A DNA stretch of 64,000 nt from Collinsella sp. (GCA_019414515.1 DXLX01000023.1:1-64000), one strand, 5' to 3'. Counted from the first letter of the stretch, positions 1 to 8,921 are shown. Notes: generated from the letters alone by a model not told the origin. Numbers and translations are program-made.

Positions 1-345
1 CTTCTTGGGGCATCGCCTTTCCTTCCATTCGTCACCTTCATTACTCCAACGACGAATTCTAGGCGGTGTCCCCTCCCTTTCAAGAAAGGGCGGAGGCGGG
101 GCATGCCCCGCCTCTTACACCACATCTCTGTGCGCTACCGTGCGGAACTCAAAAAGGGCTCGTGGGGCGGAAATACGCTGCTACTAAATTGGTAGCAGTA
201 CTCATATTTGCCGTTTTTTGCACACGGCACCCTGAGACGGGTGCCCCGGGGCTCCCCGTGGGGGAGCTCCGGGCTTCATGGGGGCACGAATGGTCCGCCC
301 CGACCTGCGAAATCTGTGCTCGCGATGCGAATAACGTCCCTAACC
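1..345. other. Intergenic region with a stack of strong hairpins
   Basis: I see no convincing gene here. The stretch holds several strong inverted repeats: CCCTTTC/GAAAGGG at about 75-90, a perfect palindrome AGGCGGGGCATGCCCCGCCT at 94-113, CTGCTAC/GTAGCAG at about 178-198, GGCACCC/GGGTGCC at 226-245, and a GC-rich stem of about 12 bp at 247-272. None is followed by a clean T-run in the plus direction. They could be the 3' end of an upstream operon or part of a repeat element. The short open frames here look like chance. Confidence 0.4.
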
Positions 346-374
346 TTAAACTATAGCTTGAACTTAGCTATAAT
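346..374 (+). promoter_or_regulatory. Sigma70-type promoter
   Basis: TTAAAC at 346-351 and a perfect TATAAT at 369-374 are separated by 17 bp. Transcription would start near 381 and give an untranslated leader of about 325 nt before the lipoprotein gene. The hexamers and spacing are seen directly; activity is inferred. Confidence 0.6.
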
Positions 375-705
375 GCGCTACGTTCCTGCCAGGCTGTGGT
401 TGCGGACGGACGAAATGCCCATCCTAGTCCAAGACAGACGCGGTCAAAGGGATCCACGTAAGCGACCGCGTGCGCGCGGCGCGATCATGGCGCGTCCTAG
501 ATGTAAGCCGCACCGTCCGTTCTACTTTCTTTGGGGCAATACCGCCTCGCGGGCGAGCGGGCCAGTCGTGAAGGTGGCTGCGGCCTCCCGAGCAAACGCC
601 CCGGTGCGCAAGTGTGGGGTCAAATACCAGGTCAGCTGGTGGGAACAACCCGATATTCCGTGCGGGGCACGGATCGTATACGACACAGAAGGCAGGGTAG
701 TGGAC
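375..705 (+). other. Long GC-rich leader of the lipoprotein gene
   Basis: About 330 nt between the promoter and the chosen start codon. It contains hairpins such as CCGTGC/GCACGG at about 659-673 and CGGGCGAG-type stems near 545-565. The reading frame of the lipoprotein stays open through it, but the encoded residues (rich in Arg, Pro and Trp) precede the signal peptide and do not look like protein. I found no T-box, SRP RNA, tmRNA or RNase P signature. It may be a structured leader or an unrecognised small RNA. Confidence 0.3.
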
Positions 706-1716
706 ATGGTGAGGGGCAGCTTGATGCATGCGGCTCGGTTAGGTGCTGGGGCCGCGGCGGTCATTGCCGTTTTGGGCCTGAGCGGATGCGCGTTCAATCC
801 ACTGTCCACGTTCACGACGCCCACGATCGACCAGATCGAGCGCGAGACCGTTACCCCCACGGTATCGGACGATGCCCTGGTCACGCCGGGAACCCTGACG
901 GTCGCCCTCGATACGTCCGATGCACCGCAGGCCATGCAGGATGCCGACGGAAACCTCACGGGCTATGCGGTCGATGCCGCTCGTGCCCTCGCATGCCGCA
1001 TGGGTCTCAAGGTCGCCTTTGTCGATGCGTCCTCGGCCGATTCCGCGCTCAGCGATAAAAAGGCGGACATCTTCATTGGCGACATCAAGTCTGCGGGCGG
1101 CGACATCAGCTCGCTTGGCACCTGTCTGTACGATGCCGCCGCCGTATTCGGCAAGAGCAGTGACGGCGAGTCGCTGAGCGTTTCCACCGAAACGCTTAAC
1201 ACCGCTACCCTGGGCGTTCAGACCTCCTCGGCCTCGCAGGAGGCGCTCGCCAAGCAAAGCATCACCGCCAACCAAAAGACCTTTTCCAACATCAATGAGT
1301 GCTTTGAGGCGCTCGAGTCGGGCGAGGTCGATTACGTGATCTGTGATTCCACGGCTGGTGGCTACCTCGCGCGTCTGATGAGCCAGATCTCCTATGTCGG
1401 TACGCTCGAGGCGCCCTCCACGCTTGGCGTCGCAGGTCTTAGCTCTAATGATGAGCTGTGCCGTGCCGTGAGCGATGCCCTCGATGGCATCACGGTCGAT
1501 GGCACGCTCGAGGCAGTCCACTGCGTCTGGTACGGACAGATGCCCTATGACCTTACCGCCAAGACCGTTTCGGGGGCCAATGTGCAGGCATCCGACTCCA
1601 CGTCCAACGAGACCGAGTCCTCCGATGACGACGCCTCTGATAACAACGGCGACAGCCCGTCGTCTAGCCAGGAGGGCACCATCACCGACGATGACATCAA
1701 CAAGCTCAATAGCTAG
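706..1716 (+). CDS. Solute-binding lipoprotein (SBP_bac_3-like)
   Basis: Predicted 336-residue extracellular lipoprotein. The N-terminus has Arg residues, a hydrophobic AAAVIAVLGL segment and the lipobox LSGC, so the mature protein would be anchored through Cys about 28 residues in. The body resembles family-3 solute-binding domains used by polar amino-acid ABC transporters and related sensors: LTVALD near its start, then DADGNLTGYAVDAARALA, and VDYVICDS later. The C-terminal 60 residues are a Ser/Asp/Asn-rich low-complexity tail. ATG 706 is preceded by AGGG; ATG 724 after GAGGGG is an equally possible start. No permease or ATPase gene adjoins, so the ligand is unknown. A hairpin terminator follows. 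Confidence 0.75.
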   Translation: MVRGSLMHAARLGAGAAAVIAVLGLSGCAFNPLSTFTTPTIDQIERETVTPTVSDDALVTPGTLTVALDTSDAPQAMQDADGNLTGYAVDAARALACRMGLKVAFVDASSADSALSDKKADIFIGDIKSAGGDISSLGTCLYDAAAVFGKSSDGESLSVSTETLNTATLGVQTSSASQEALAKQSITANQKTFSNINECFEALESGEVDYVICDSTAGGYLARLMSQISYVGTLEAPSTLGVAGLSSNDELCRAVSDALDGITVDGTLEAVHCVWYGQMPYDLTAKTVSGANVQASDSTSNETESSDDDASDNNGDSPSSSQEGTITDDDINKLNS

Positions 1717-1781
1717 TTATTGGTAGGGGTGGCGCCTGCCATACATTGAACGAGGCACTTCTTCACGGTTTCAACACGCAT

Positions 1782-1820
1782 AGCCGGGTCTCCCCAATAA
1801 GGGAGCCCGGCTTTTCTATT
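1782..1820 (+). terminator. Rho-independent terminator after the lipoprotein gene
   Basis: GCCGGG-T-CTCCC pairs with GGGAG-C-CCGGC around a CAATA loop, followed by TTTTCTATTTT. Confidence 0.85.
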
Positions 1821-2033
1821 TTGGTAAAAACGGCAGGTAAAAGCTGATTTCCAGGAGAAAAACTAGCTTTGCCGACGCCTTCCTATAGCGCACTTTGCCA
1901 CGGAAAAGTGCGAGACTTCGGTATGCGGTATCAAGCAGTCGTTATTCGGGTCTTTGGGAAATCGCGTGATTAAATGCACGGCAATGGGTACATAGCCAGT
2001 ACAGTAAGTCCCCGAGGCAGATTGGAGCCACGT

Positions 2034-2618
2034 ATGGATATCAAGGTTTCTGGACGCAAGACGACGGTAACCGATGCTCTGCGTGCGCATGTGGATGAGA
2101 AGATCGGCGAGGCGCTCAAGGTTTTCGATATCGAGCCCATGACGGTCGACGTTGTGCTTCGTTATGAGAAGAACCCCTCGAACCCCAACCCGGCAATCGT
2201 CGAGGTCACGGTTCGTGCCCGCGGTTCGGTGATTCGCGTTGCCGAGCACGGTGCAGATATGTACGCCGCCATCGACCTCTCCGCCGATAAGGTCACCCGC
2301 CAGCTGCGCAAGTTCAAGACCAAGGTCGTGGACAACCGCCAGGGTGGTGCCAGTGCCGCGGATGTCGCGCCGGTCGAGCGCGTTGAGGATCTGGCCGACC
2401 TGCTGCTGCCCGAGGAGGACGACGACCTGCTCGTCCGCGAGAAGGTCATCGATGTCACCCCGATGACCGAGGAGCAGGCGCTGGTGCAGACCGATTTGCT
2501 GGGCCACGACTTCTACGTGTTCGAGAACGCGACGACCGGTCTCATCAATGTGGTGTATCACCGTAAGAATGGTGGATATGGCATCATCAAGCCCCGCATC
2601 GAAACACTTGACGAGTAA
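2034..2618 (+). CDS. hpf: Long-form ribosome hibernation promoting factor
   Basis: 194 residues. It binds the 30S decoding region in resting cells and drives 100S dimer formation. The N-terminal S30AE domain (about 1-100, from MDIKVSGRKTTVTDALR) is joined by an acidic linker to the C-terminal dimerisation domain, recognised by DLLGHDFYVFENATTG and the YGIIKPR end. Domain order and length match long HPF of Gram-positive bacteria. The open frame extends upstream, but ATG 2034 is chosen because GGAG lies at 2024-2027 and S30AE homology begins there. It stands alone, with a strong terminator after it. Confidence 0.95.
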   Translation: MDIKVSGRKTTVTDALRAHVDEKIGEALKVFDIEPMTVDVVLRYEKNPSNPNPAIVEVTVRARGSVIRVAEHGADMYAAIDLSADKVTRQLRKFKTKVVDNRQGGASAADVAPVERVEDLADLLLPEEDDDLLVREKVIDVTPMTEEQALVQTDLLGHDFYVFENATTGLINVVYHRKNGGYGIIKPRIETLDE

Positions 2619-2647
2619 AATACGTTAACTTGCATGAGTTAACGGTT

Positions 2648-2680
2648 GGCGGCCATCCCATGCGGGTGGCCGCCTTTTTA
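2648..2680 (+). terminator. Terminator after hpf
   Basis: GGCGGCCATCCC pairs with GGGTGGCCGCC around ATGC, followed by five T residues. Confidence 0.9.
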
Positions 2681-2697
2681 CGTAAGGAGTCGCTTTG

Positions 2698-3651
2698 ATG
2701 GACAAGGCCGCATCCGCCGGTCATTCGAACCGTTGCCGCATCGTCGTCGATACCTGCTGCGACTTTAGCCCCGAGGTCGCCGCGAACCTCGATGTCGATA
2801 TCCTGGGTTTCCCTTTCATTATCGATGGCGAGGAGCGCACAGACGACATCTGGTCGAGCATGAGCCCTAAGGAGTTCTACGACCGCATGCGCGCCGGTGC
2901 CCGCGTGTCCACCTCGGCTGTGTCGCTCGGTCGCTATATCGAGTTTTTTACCGAGTGCGCCAAAGAGGGCACGCCCACGGTCTACCTGTGCTTTACCTCG
3001 GCGCTGTCGTCGAGCTACAACTCCGCGTGCCAGGCGGCAGATGTCGTGCGCGCCGAGTATCCCAACTTTGAGCTCTACGTGGTCGACAACGCTCTGCCCT
3101 GCGCGGCCGGTGCGCTCTTGGCGCTCGAGGCCGTGCGCCAGCGTTCGGCGGGACTGACCGCCAAGCAGCTGGTCGATTGGGCAAACGAGGCAAAGACCTA
3201 CGTGCACGGCTACTTTACGCTCGAGAGCTTCGACGCACTGGCTGCCGGTGGCCGCATTCCTCCCGCGGCGGCGCAGCTCACGGCAAAGCTCGACGTCAAG
3301 CCCGAGCTCTCCTACGACCTGGCCGGCTCGCTGTCGCTGATCGGCGTCAACCGCGGCCGCAAGAAGGCGCTCAAGTCCATCCTCAAGTCGTTCCGCGAGA
3401 ACTACGTGCCCGATCGCACCATGCCCATCGCCATCATGACGGCCGATGCCGAAAAGGATGGCGACTGGCTCGAAGCCGCCATCCGCAAGGAGGAGGGTTG
3501 CGCCGACGTCACGATCATTCGCGGCTCCGTGGGTCCCACCATCGGCTCGCACGTGGGCCCCGGCATGGTGGGCTGCGCGTTTTGGGGTAAGAACCGCGCC
3601 GACAAGGCGTCGCTTTCCGACCGTATCGCCCGCCGCGTGCGCGGTCAGTAG
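2698..3651 (+). CDS. DegV family fatty-acid-binding protein
   Basis: 317 residues. DegV (FakB-like) proteins bind a fatty acid and present its carboxylate to a FakA kinase. Family features seen are the N-terminal VVDTCCDFSPE strand, the STSAVS motif of the lipid-binding pocket (about residue 75), LCFTSALSSSYNSA, and a glycine-rich C-terminal GSVGPTIGSHVGPG near residue 280. AAGGAG at 2684-2689 sets ATG 2698 as the start; a TTG just upstream is unlikely. No fakA is visible, so the partner must lie elsewhere. The lipid ligand is unknown. Confidence 0.9.
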   Translation: MDKAASAGHSNRCRIVVDTCCDFSPEVAANLDVDILGFPFIIDGEERTDDIWSSMSPKEFYDRMRAGARVSTSAVSLGRYIEFFTECAKEGTPTVYLCFTSALSSSYNSACQAADVVRAEYPNFELYVVDNALPCAAGALLALEAVRQRSAGLTAKQLVDWANEAKTYVHGYFTLESFDALAAGGRIPPAAAQLTAKLDVKPELSYDLAGSLSLIGVNRGRKKALKSILKSFRENYVPDRTMPIAIMTADAEKDGDWLEAAIRKEEGCADVTIIRGSVGPTIGSHVGPGMVGCAFWGKNRADKASLSDRIARRVRGQ

Positions 3652-3749
3652 GCAAGCGCTGCGTCCGTAATCGCCCTCGACTCACAGCCCAAACGCTGGC
3701 ACCGAGTATTCAACCTGGTAACAACACCCAACCCAAAAGGAAAGGTTTC

Positions 3750-4829
3750 ATGGCAAACAAGCTCTCCGTCGCATTTATCGGCACCGGAATCATGGGTGCC
3801 CCCATCGCCGGCCACATTCTGGACGCCGGCTATCCCGTCACGGTCAACAACCGCACCAAGTCCAAGGCGGCGGCGCTTATCGAGCGCGGCGCCGTCTGGG
3901 CAGATACGCCGGCCGATGCCGCGGCGAACGCCGATGTCGTCTTTACCATGGTGGGCTATCCCTCCGAGGTCGAGGAACTCTACCTGGCGGGCGACGGCCT
4001 GCTCGCGTGCACCAAGCCGGGTGCGGTCTTGATCGACCTCACCACGAGCTCGCCCGAGCTTGCCCGTGACATTGCCGAGGCCGCCCAGGTTTCTGGTCGC
4101 ATGGCGTTTGACTGCCCCGTCACCGGCGGCGAGTCGGGCGCTATCGCCGGTACGCTCACGGCTATCGTGGGCGCTACCGAGAACGACATCGCGCCGGTCC
4201 GCGACATCCTTGCCACCTTTGCGGCCAACATCTGCTGCTTCGACGGCGCCGGCAAGGGCCAGGCTGCCAAGCTCGCCAACCAGGTGTCGCTGGGCGCCTG
4301 CATGGTCGGCATGGCAGACGCCATGGCATTTGCCGAGCTGAGCGGCCTTGACCTGGAGAAGACCCGCCAGATGATCCTGGGCGGTACCGGCAAGTCCGGC
4401 GCCATGGAGAGCCTGGCGCCCAAGGCGCTCGACGGCAACTACAAGCCCGGCTTTATGGTTGAACACTTCATCAAGGACCTGCGCCTGGCGCTCGCTTACG
4501 CCGACGATCGCGAGCTCGCGCTGCCCGGGGCCGACGTGGCCTTTACGCTCTACGACATGCTCGACGCCATCGGTGGCGCCAAGCTGGGCACCCAGGCCAT
4601 CACGGTCCTCTATAAGGAGGAGGCCGACGCCATCGCCGCCGGTCTGGACTGGTCGCAGTATCGTCCCGAGGAGCATGGTGCCCACGAGGAAGGCTGCGGT
4701 TGCGGCGAGCACGGCGACGACCACGAGTGCGGTTGCGGCCACCACCATGGCGAGGACCACGAGTGCTGCGGCGGCCACGGCCATGACGACGGCCACGAGT
4801 GCTGCTGCGGCCATCATCACGAGGAGTAG
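3750..4829 (+). CDS. 3-hydroxyisobutyrate dehydrogenase family oxidoreductase with metal-binding-like tail
   Basis: 359 residues. NAD(P)-dependent beta-hydroxyacid dehydrogenase (HIBADH/GarR family). The Rossmann motif FIGTGIMGAPIAGHI is at about 7-20, the substrate loop CPVTGGESGA at about 123, and the catalytic-Lys region GKGQAAKLANQ at about 166-175. The family core ends near residue 300. The last 50 residues are an unusual tail of repeated HxxGxxCGCG/HHH clusters, with many His and Cys, as in metal-binding extensions. The substrate is not clear from sequence. The next gene follows after 5 nt with its RBS inside this stop region, so they are probably co-transcribed. Confidence 0.85.
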   Translation: MANKLSVAFIGTGIMGAPIAGHILDAGYPVTVNNRTKSKAAALIERGAVWADTPADAAANADVVFTMVGYPSEVEELYLAGDGLLACTKPGAVLIDLTTSSPELARDIAEAAQVSGRMAFDCPVTGGESGAIAGTLTAIVGATENDIAPVRDILATFAANICCFDGAGKGQAAKLANQVSLGACMVGMADAMAFAELSGLDLEKTRQMILGGTGKSGAMESLAPKALDGNYKPGFMVEHFIKDLRLALAYADDRELALPGADVAFTLYDMLDAIGGAKLGTQAITVLYKEEADAIAAGLDWSQYRPEEHGAHEEGCGCGEHGDDHECGCGHHHGEDHECCGGHGHDDGHECCCGHHHEE

Positions 4830-4834
4830 CGCCC

Positions 4835-5263
4835 ATGAGCTGGACGTTCGTGGTGCTCGCGCTGGCGCTCTTTCTCTTTGCGATTTACATCGGCTTTTTG
4901 TGCGGCCAGTGGGCGTGCGAAAAGCGCGTCATCACCAAGCGCGACTACTGGATCGCCAATTTTGCAGGTGCGGCGGCAGTCGTCCTGCTAACCTGGGTGT
5001 TTTCGCTGTTCCCGCTGGTGCAGTTTGCGCCGATCGGCTGGCTCGGCGGCTTTATCGCCGGCCTTAAGATGAGCTTTGGCGAGTCCGTCGGTCCGTGGCG
5101 CAAGCACGACGAGGTCTTTAACGTCAACAAGGCACACCGCGCCGCCGCCGACGCGGGCGATGCCGAGGAACGCCGCCGTGCGCGTCGTAATGGCGCTGCC
5201 GACCGACAGCTCATCTCGGTCACCGATGACAGCAAGGGTGCTGGCAAGCACGCTAAGAAATAG
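4835..5263 (+). CDS. Small membrane protein of unknown function
   Basis: 142 residues. Two hydrophobic segments are visible, about 3-25 (FVVLALALFLFAIYIGFLCG) and about 45-72, followed by a charged, Arg/Lys-rich cytoplasmic tail ending in KHAKK. ATG 4835 follows GAGGAG at 4821-4826. I do not recognise a family. It sits in a tight run with the dehydrogenase upstream and the HEAT-like gene downstream (15 nt gap), which suggests one operon 3750-7069. Confidence 0.75.
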   Translation: MSWTFVVLALALFLFAIYIGFLCGQWACEKRVITKRDYWIANFAGAAAVVLLTWVFSLFPLVQFAPIGWLGGFIAGLKMSFGESVGPWRKHDEVFNVNKAHRAAADAGDAEERRRARRNGAADRQLISVTDDSKGAGKHAKK

Positions 5264-5278
5264 TAAGAAGAGGTAACT

Positions 5279-5977
5279 ATGGCAGAAAATAAAGACGAAC
5301 AGCTCACCGACGAGGAGCTGGCACAGCTCCAGCTGGCAGAGGAGAATGAGAACGCCGTCGACCGCCTGGTCCAGGAGCTCGGCTGCCCCACGCGCCGTAT
5401 CCGCCAGTTTGCCGCTCGCGTGCTGCACCTGCTTGCCGAGCGCGATCCGCAGCGCGTCGTGCCCTGCGTGCCCGCACTGATCGAGGCGCTCGACCGCCCC
5501 GAGGCTCAGACCCGCTGGGAAGCCCTCGATGCCCTGACGGCGCTCGCCACCACCTGCCCCGAGCAGCTGGGCGATGCCTTTGAGGGCGCCGAGACCGCGC
5601 TGTTCGACGAGATTTCCTCCACGCTGCGCTATGCCGCCTTCCGCCTGCTGTGCGTGTGGGGCGCCACGAGTGTCGAGCGTTCGCGCGAGGCTTGGCCCAT
5701 CCTGGACGAGGCCATCCAGTGCTACCACGGTGATCTCGAGTATCGCGACATGCTCGGTTGCCTGTACGAGTTTGGCCAGGGCGAGATCGACGCCGAGGTC
5801 GCCGAGAAGCTCGCGCTGCGCCTTAAGTTCGATGCCGAGAACGGCAAGGGCAGCTATCTCAAAGCCCGTTCGAGCGAGATTTGCGAAATGCTTGTTAAAC
5901 GCTTTGACCTTGATCTCTCCAAAAAGAAGAAGCGTGCTAGCGTTAAAAAATCTGACGACGCCGAAAACGAGGAGTAA
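5279..5977 (+). CDS. HEAT-like repeat protein, unknown function
   Basis: 232 residues, mostly helical. The middle (about 25-150) reads as consecutive amphipathic helix pairs, such as RIRQFAARVLHLLAERDPQ and VVPCVPALIEALDRPEAQTR, in the manner of HEAT/ARM repeats. Both termini are highly charged: acidic at the start and KKKKRASVKKSDD at the end. Such proteins are usually scaffolds or adaptors; no catalytic motif is seen. It is followed 6 nt later by the isocitrate dehydrogenase gene. Confidence 0.75.
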   Translation: MAENKDEQLTDEELAQLQLAEENENAVDRLVQELGCPTRRIRQFAARVLHLLAERDPQRVVPCVPALIEALDRPEAQTRWEALDALTALATTCPEQLGDAFEGAETALFDEISSTLRYAAFRLLCVWGATSVERSREAWPILDEAIQCYHGDLEYRDMLGCLYEFGQGEIDAEVAEKLALRLKFDAENGKGSYLKARSSEICEMLVKRFDLDLSKKKKRASVKKSDDAENEE

Positions 5978-5983
5978 CAGATT

Positions 5984-7069
5984 ATGGCGCACGATGTAGT
6001 CCTGATTCCCGGTGACGGTATCGGTCCCGAGATTACGCAGGCCATGCGCCGCGTGGTCGAGGCCACCGGTGTCCAGATCAATTGGAATGTCCAGGAGGCC
6101 GGTGCCGGCGTCATGGACGAGTTTGGCACGCCACTGCCCCAGCACGTGCTCGATGCGGTCGCCGAGACCAAGGTTGCCATCAAGGGGCCCATCACCACGC
6201 CGGTCGGCACGGGTTTCCGCAGCGTCAACGTGGCCCTGCGCAAGTACTTTGACCTGTACGCCTGCGTGCGCCCCTGCCTGTCGCAGCCGGGCGACGGATC
6301 GCGCTTTCGCGACGTCGACCTGGTCATCGTGCGCGAGAATACCGAGGACCTCTACGCCGGCATCGAGTTCGATGAGGGCGCTGCCGAGGTCGAGGAGCTC
6401 TCGCAGCTCGTTGAGCGCTCGGGCCAGAAGACCTTCGCCGCCGATTCCGCCATCTCGATCAAGCCGATCTCCATCGCCAAGAGCCGCCGCATTGTGGAGT
6501 ATGCCTTTGAGTACGCCCGCCGTTGCGGCCGCAAAAAGGTGACGGCTGTACACAAGGCAAACATCATGAAAGCGACTGACGGCCTGTTCCTGCGCGTTGC
6601 GCGCGAGGTGGCCGCCAACTATCCCGATATCGAGTTCAACGACAAGATCGTCGACGCCACCTGCATGGGCCTGGTCCAAAACCCCAACGACTTCGATGTC
6701 CTGGTGCTGCCCAACCTGTACGGTGACATCGTGAGCGACCTGTGCGCTGGCCTGGTGGGCGGCTTAGGCATGGCCCCCGGCTCCAACATCGGTGCCGACT
6801 GCGCCATCTTCGAGGCAACGCACGGCTCCGCGCCCGATATCGCTGGCCAGGATATCGCCAACCCCACGGCCGAGATTCTCTCTGCTGCGATGATGCTCGA
6901 TCACCTGGGCGAGAACGACGCTGCCAATCGCATTCGCGCCGCCGTATCTGCCACGCTCGACGAGGGCGAGCAGGTTACCGGTGACGTGCGTCGTGCCCAG
7001 ACCGGCTCCGTCGAGGGGGCCGTGGGCACGCAGGCCTTTGCCGATGCCGTTATCGCGCACCTGGCCTAA
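5984..7069 (+). CDS. icd: Isocitrate dehydrogenase, NAD-type (isopropylmalate dehydrogenase superfamily)
   Basis: 361 residues. Oxidative decarboxylation of isocitrate to 2-oxoglutarate in the TCA branch that makes glutamate precursors. It has GDGIGPEIT at the N-terminus, the [13 protein letters not shown] signature (about 115-127) typical of NAD-dependent isocitrate rather than isopropylmalate dehydrogenases, the catalytic Lys in [12 protein letters not shown] and the metal-binding Asp in [14 protein letters not shown]. The length matches the short NAD-IDH/homoisocitrate group. A homoisocitrate or tartrate substrate cannot be excluded. It is the last gene of the 3750-7069 run; a terminator follows. 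Confidence 0.88.
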   Translation: MAHDVVLIPGDGIGPEITQAMRRVVEATGVQINWNVQEAGAGVMDEFGTPLPQHVLDAVAETKVAIKGPITTPVGTGFRSVNVALRKYFDLYACVRPCLSQPGDGSRFRDVDLVIVRENTEDLYAGIEFDEGAAEVEELSQLVERSGQKTFAADSAISIKPISIAKSRRIVEYAFEYARRCGRKKVTAVHKANIMKATDGLFLRVAREVAANYPDIEFNDKIVDATCMGLVQNPNDFDVLVLPNLYGDIVSDLCAGLVGGLGMAPGSNIGADCAIFEATHGSAPDIAGQDIANPTAEILSAAMMLDHLGENDAANRIRAAVSATLDEGEQVTGDVRRAQTGSVEGAVGTQAFADAVIAHLA

Positions 7070-7128
7070 GGCATGCGTGCTGCAAACGCCTAAATAGTAC
7101 TTAAGTGTTTGCGTATAACCTGAGAATC

Positions 7129-7157
7129 AATACGCCCGGCGCTCTGTCGGGCGTATT
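7129..7157 (+). terminator. Hairpin after icd
   Basis: AATACGCCCG pairs with CGGGCGTATT around a 9-nt loop, followed by a weak T stretch (CTATT). Confidence 0.65.
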
Positions 7158-7195
7158 CTATTGAGGACTATGTTTCCTAACAAGGAGTAACCGAT

Positions 7196-8290
7196 ATGGG
7201 TCTGATTCAAAAGAAGGACGAGAAGGACGAGATCGACGGCATCCAGATCATCGAGCGCGGCGAAGGCCCCGACGGTGACGAGGATGAGAAGATCGATCTG
7301 GTCACCGGTACGTCTGCCGAGCACATTGCTGCCGGTACGACGGCCGAGGAGGAAGACGCCCGTCTGGAGGCACAGATTGCTGCGGACGCCGCTGATGAGA
7401 ATCTGATGCCCGAGGCCCAGGATGAGGACGACGATATCCTGGGTTCCGACGAAGACGACCATGCATCCAAGCACAAGAAGACGATGATCGCCGCCTTTGT
7501 GGTTGCAGTCGTGATTGCTGCGGTGGTCGGCTTCTTTATTGGCAATGGCGGCTTTGGCGGCAAGGGTGTCGGCTCGGCGACCCTCACCGAGGATCAGCTC
7601 GATTCGACCGTGGCAAGCTATAGCTACAACGGCAAGAAGAGCGACATCACTGCGCGCGAGGCCATCGAGAGCCAGTACAGCCTCGATACCGTCAAGGATA
7701 GTGATGGCAACTACACCGCTCCTTCTGCCGACGTCATCCTGTCCTACGTGCGCAACAAGATCCTGCTCGATGCTGCCGAGGACGAGGGCATTACCGTCTC
7801 TTCCAAGGAGATGAAGCAGTACGCCGAGGATTCCATCGGCACTTCTGACTACAAGACCATGGCCACGCAGTATGGCGTGTCCAAGGACCAGGCCAAGCAG
7901 ATCGTCCGCCAGTCCGCGACGCTGCAGAAGCTCTACAAGAAGAAGGTGGGCGATAGCTCCGCAAGCATGCCGACCGCCCCGACCGAGCCTTCTGACGGCA
8001 ACGAGGAGACCGCGAGCAAGGATTACGCCGACTACATCATCAACCTTGCCGGCGATGAGTGGGATAGCTCAAAGGGCACTTGGAAGGACGAGAGCAGCAC
8101 CTACGCTAAGGCCTTTGCCGACGATGCCTTTACGGCCGATAGCGCTACCTATAAGCAGGCCATGACCGCCTATTACACCGCCTACCAGCAGTATTCCTCG
8201 CAGGCTTCGAGCGCCAGCTCCAAGTGGACCGAGTATGCTAACGGCCTCTACGCCAAGGCCAACATCAGCATCTACGGCCTGTTTGCGTAA
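7196..8290 (+). CDS. Membrane-anchored SurA/trigger-factor-like chaperone
   Basis: 364 residues. An acidic cytoplasmic N-terminal region (1-95) is followed by KHKK and one transmembrane helix (about 97-120, MIAAFVVAVVIAAVVGFFIG), so the C-terminus should be outside. The outer part contains a SurA_N-like helical domain (about 170-260: DVILSYVRNKILLDAAEDEG, then TVSSKEMKQYAEDSIG) of the type that cradles unfolded proteins. No PPIase domain is seen. Its role is probably an extracytoplasmic folding factor. It is monocistronic with its own terminator; the start is set by AAGGAG just upstream. Confidence 0.7.
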   Translation: MGLIQKKDEKDEIDGIQIIERGEGPDGDEDEKIDLVTGTSAEHIAAGTTAEEEDARLEAQIAADAADENLMPEAQDEDDDILGSDEDDHASKHKKTMIAAFVVAVVIAAVVGFFIGNGGFGGKGVGSATLTEDQLDSTVASYSYNGKKSDITAREAIESQYSLDTVKDSDGNYTAPSADVILSYVRNKILLDAAEDEGITVSSKEMKQYAEDSIGTSDYKTMATQYGVSKDQAKQIVRQSATLQKLYKKKVGDSSASMPTAPTEPSDGNEETASKDYADYIINLAGDEWDSSKGTWKDESSTYAKAFADDAFTADSATYKQAMTAYYTAYQQYSSQASSASSKWTEYANGLYAKANISIYGLFA

Positions 8291-8332
8291 GGTTTGCCTG
8301 CACTACTGCGCGCTAGCCGATCTGCCTGATTT

Positions 8333-8369
8333 AGCCCGCTAGAACGGACAACGTTCTAGCGGGCTTTTT
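8333..8369 (+). terminator. Strong terminator
   Basis: AGCCCGCTAGAACG pairs with CGTTCTAGCGGGCT, followed by TTTTT. Confidence 0.92.
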
Positions 8370-8468
8370 GCTGCCGAAACCACTGGGGTAGGCCTCGCGC
8401 CCGCGCAAGCGCTCCATCGCGCTTCCCTAATTCATCTGGGAAAACAACTGCAAACGATTGCAAGTAAC

Positions 8469-8498
8469 CGGTGAGCGGTCGAAAACTACCGTTCACCG
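8469..8498. promoter_or_regulatory. Inverted pair of CGGTGAACGGT-like sites
   Basis: CGGTGAGCGGT at 8469-8479 and its inverse ACCGTTCACCG at 8488-8498 face each other with centres 19 bp apart. This is the same motif as the 21-bp direct-repeat element at 8687-8718, but arranged head to head. The same inverted use of the motif is seen at 25041-25127. The 550-bp region 8370-8921 otherwise holds only regulatory sequence and no gene. Confidence 0.55.
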
Positions 8499-8686
8499 AT
8501 AATCTCAAAACTGGTTCTAACTGGTATTAAGTCAAAAAGACCAATTCACATATCTTCACAATGACCTGCAATTTTTCTACACGCTATTTTTAGCCGCCCT
8601 GCGTTGTTTAGGGACAGGAAAAGTTCCGATCTTTTGCCAAAGCGTTTCGAAACGGTTTCAAAACCGCAGGTAGAAGTGTTAACGAC

Positions 8687-8718
8687 CGGTAAACGGTCGA
8701 AATATCACCGTGAGCGGT
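8687..8718 (+). promoter_or_regulatory. 21-bp-phased CGGT element upstream of the GalNAc PTS operon
   Basis: CGGTAAACGGT (8687-8697), 10 bp, CCGTGAGCGGT (8708-8718). The two 11-mers are direct repeats exactly 21 bp apart. A TATAGT hexamer that could be a -10 box lies at 8770-8775. The identical architecture occurs upstream of six other sugar transcription units in the window. Confidence 0.7.
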
Positions 8719-8791
8719 GCAAAAACGTTTTACTGTTTGAATCAGCGAAAGCGACCTCTTCTAGGGTGATATAGTGACAACAACACGTCAC

Positions 8792-8821
8792 GTGGTTACT
8801 ACCAGTTTAGAAACCACTGGT
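8792..8821. promoter_or_regulatory. Probable operator of the GntR regulator
   Basis: GTGGTTACTACCAG at 8792-8805 and ACCACTGGT at 8813-8821. The core TGGTTACTACCAG recurs at 13085-13097 upstream of agaS. HutC/UTRA GntR proteins bind TGGT-N-ACCA palindromes of this type, and such a regulator is encoded between the two sites (12313-13044). It lies just downstream of the candidate -10 box, consistent with repression. Confidence 0.6.
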
Positions 8822-8921
8822 CTTCAAAGAACGCTTTCTAAGAAGCTTTAAGGGCGAGTGCCCGCTGGCTTCCGAAAATCATCGGACTCAGATCGTACAC
8901 ACCTTCGGAAGGGAAATTTGA

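Noticed and set aside
627..636. ACCAGGTCAG, as in the conserved part of SRP (4.5S) RNA
   Set aside because: The required GGAAGGAAGCAGCC part does not follow and the surrounding sequence does not fold into the SRP helix.
208..705. N-terminal extension of the lipoprotein frame to 208
   Set aside because: The open frame is long, but the signal peptide and lipobox begin only after 706, and the promoter at 346-374 lies inside the extension.
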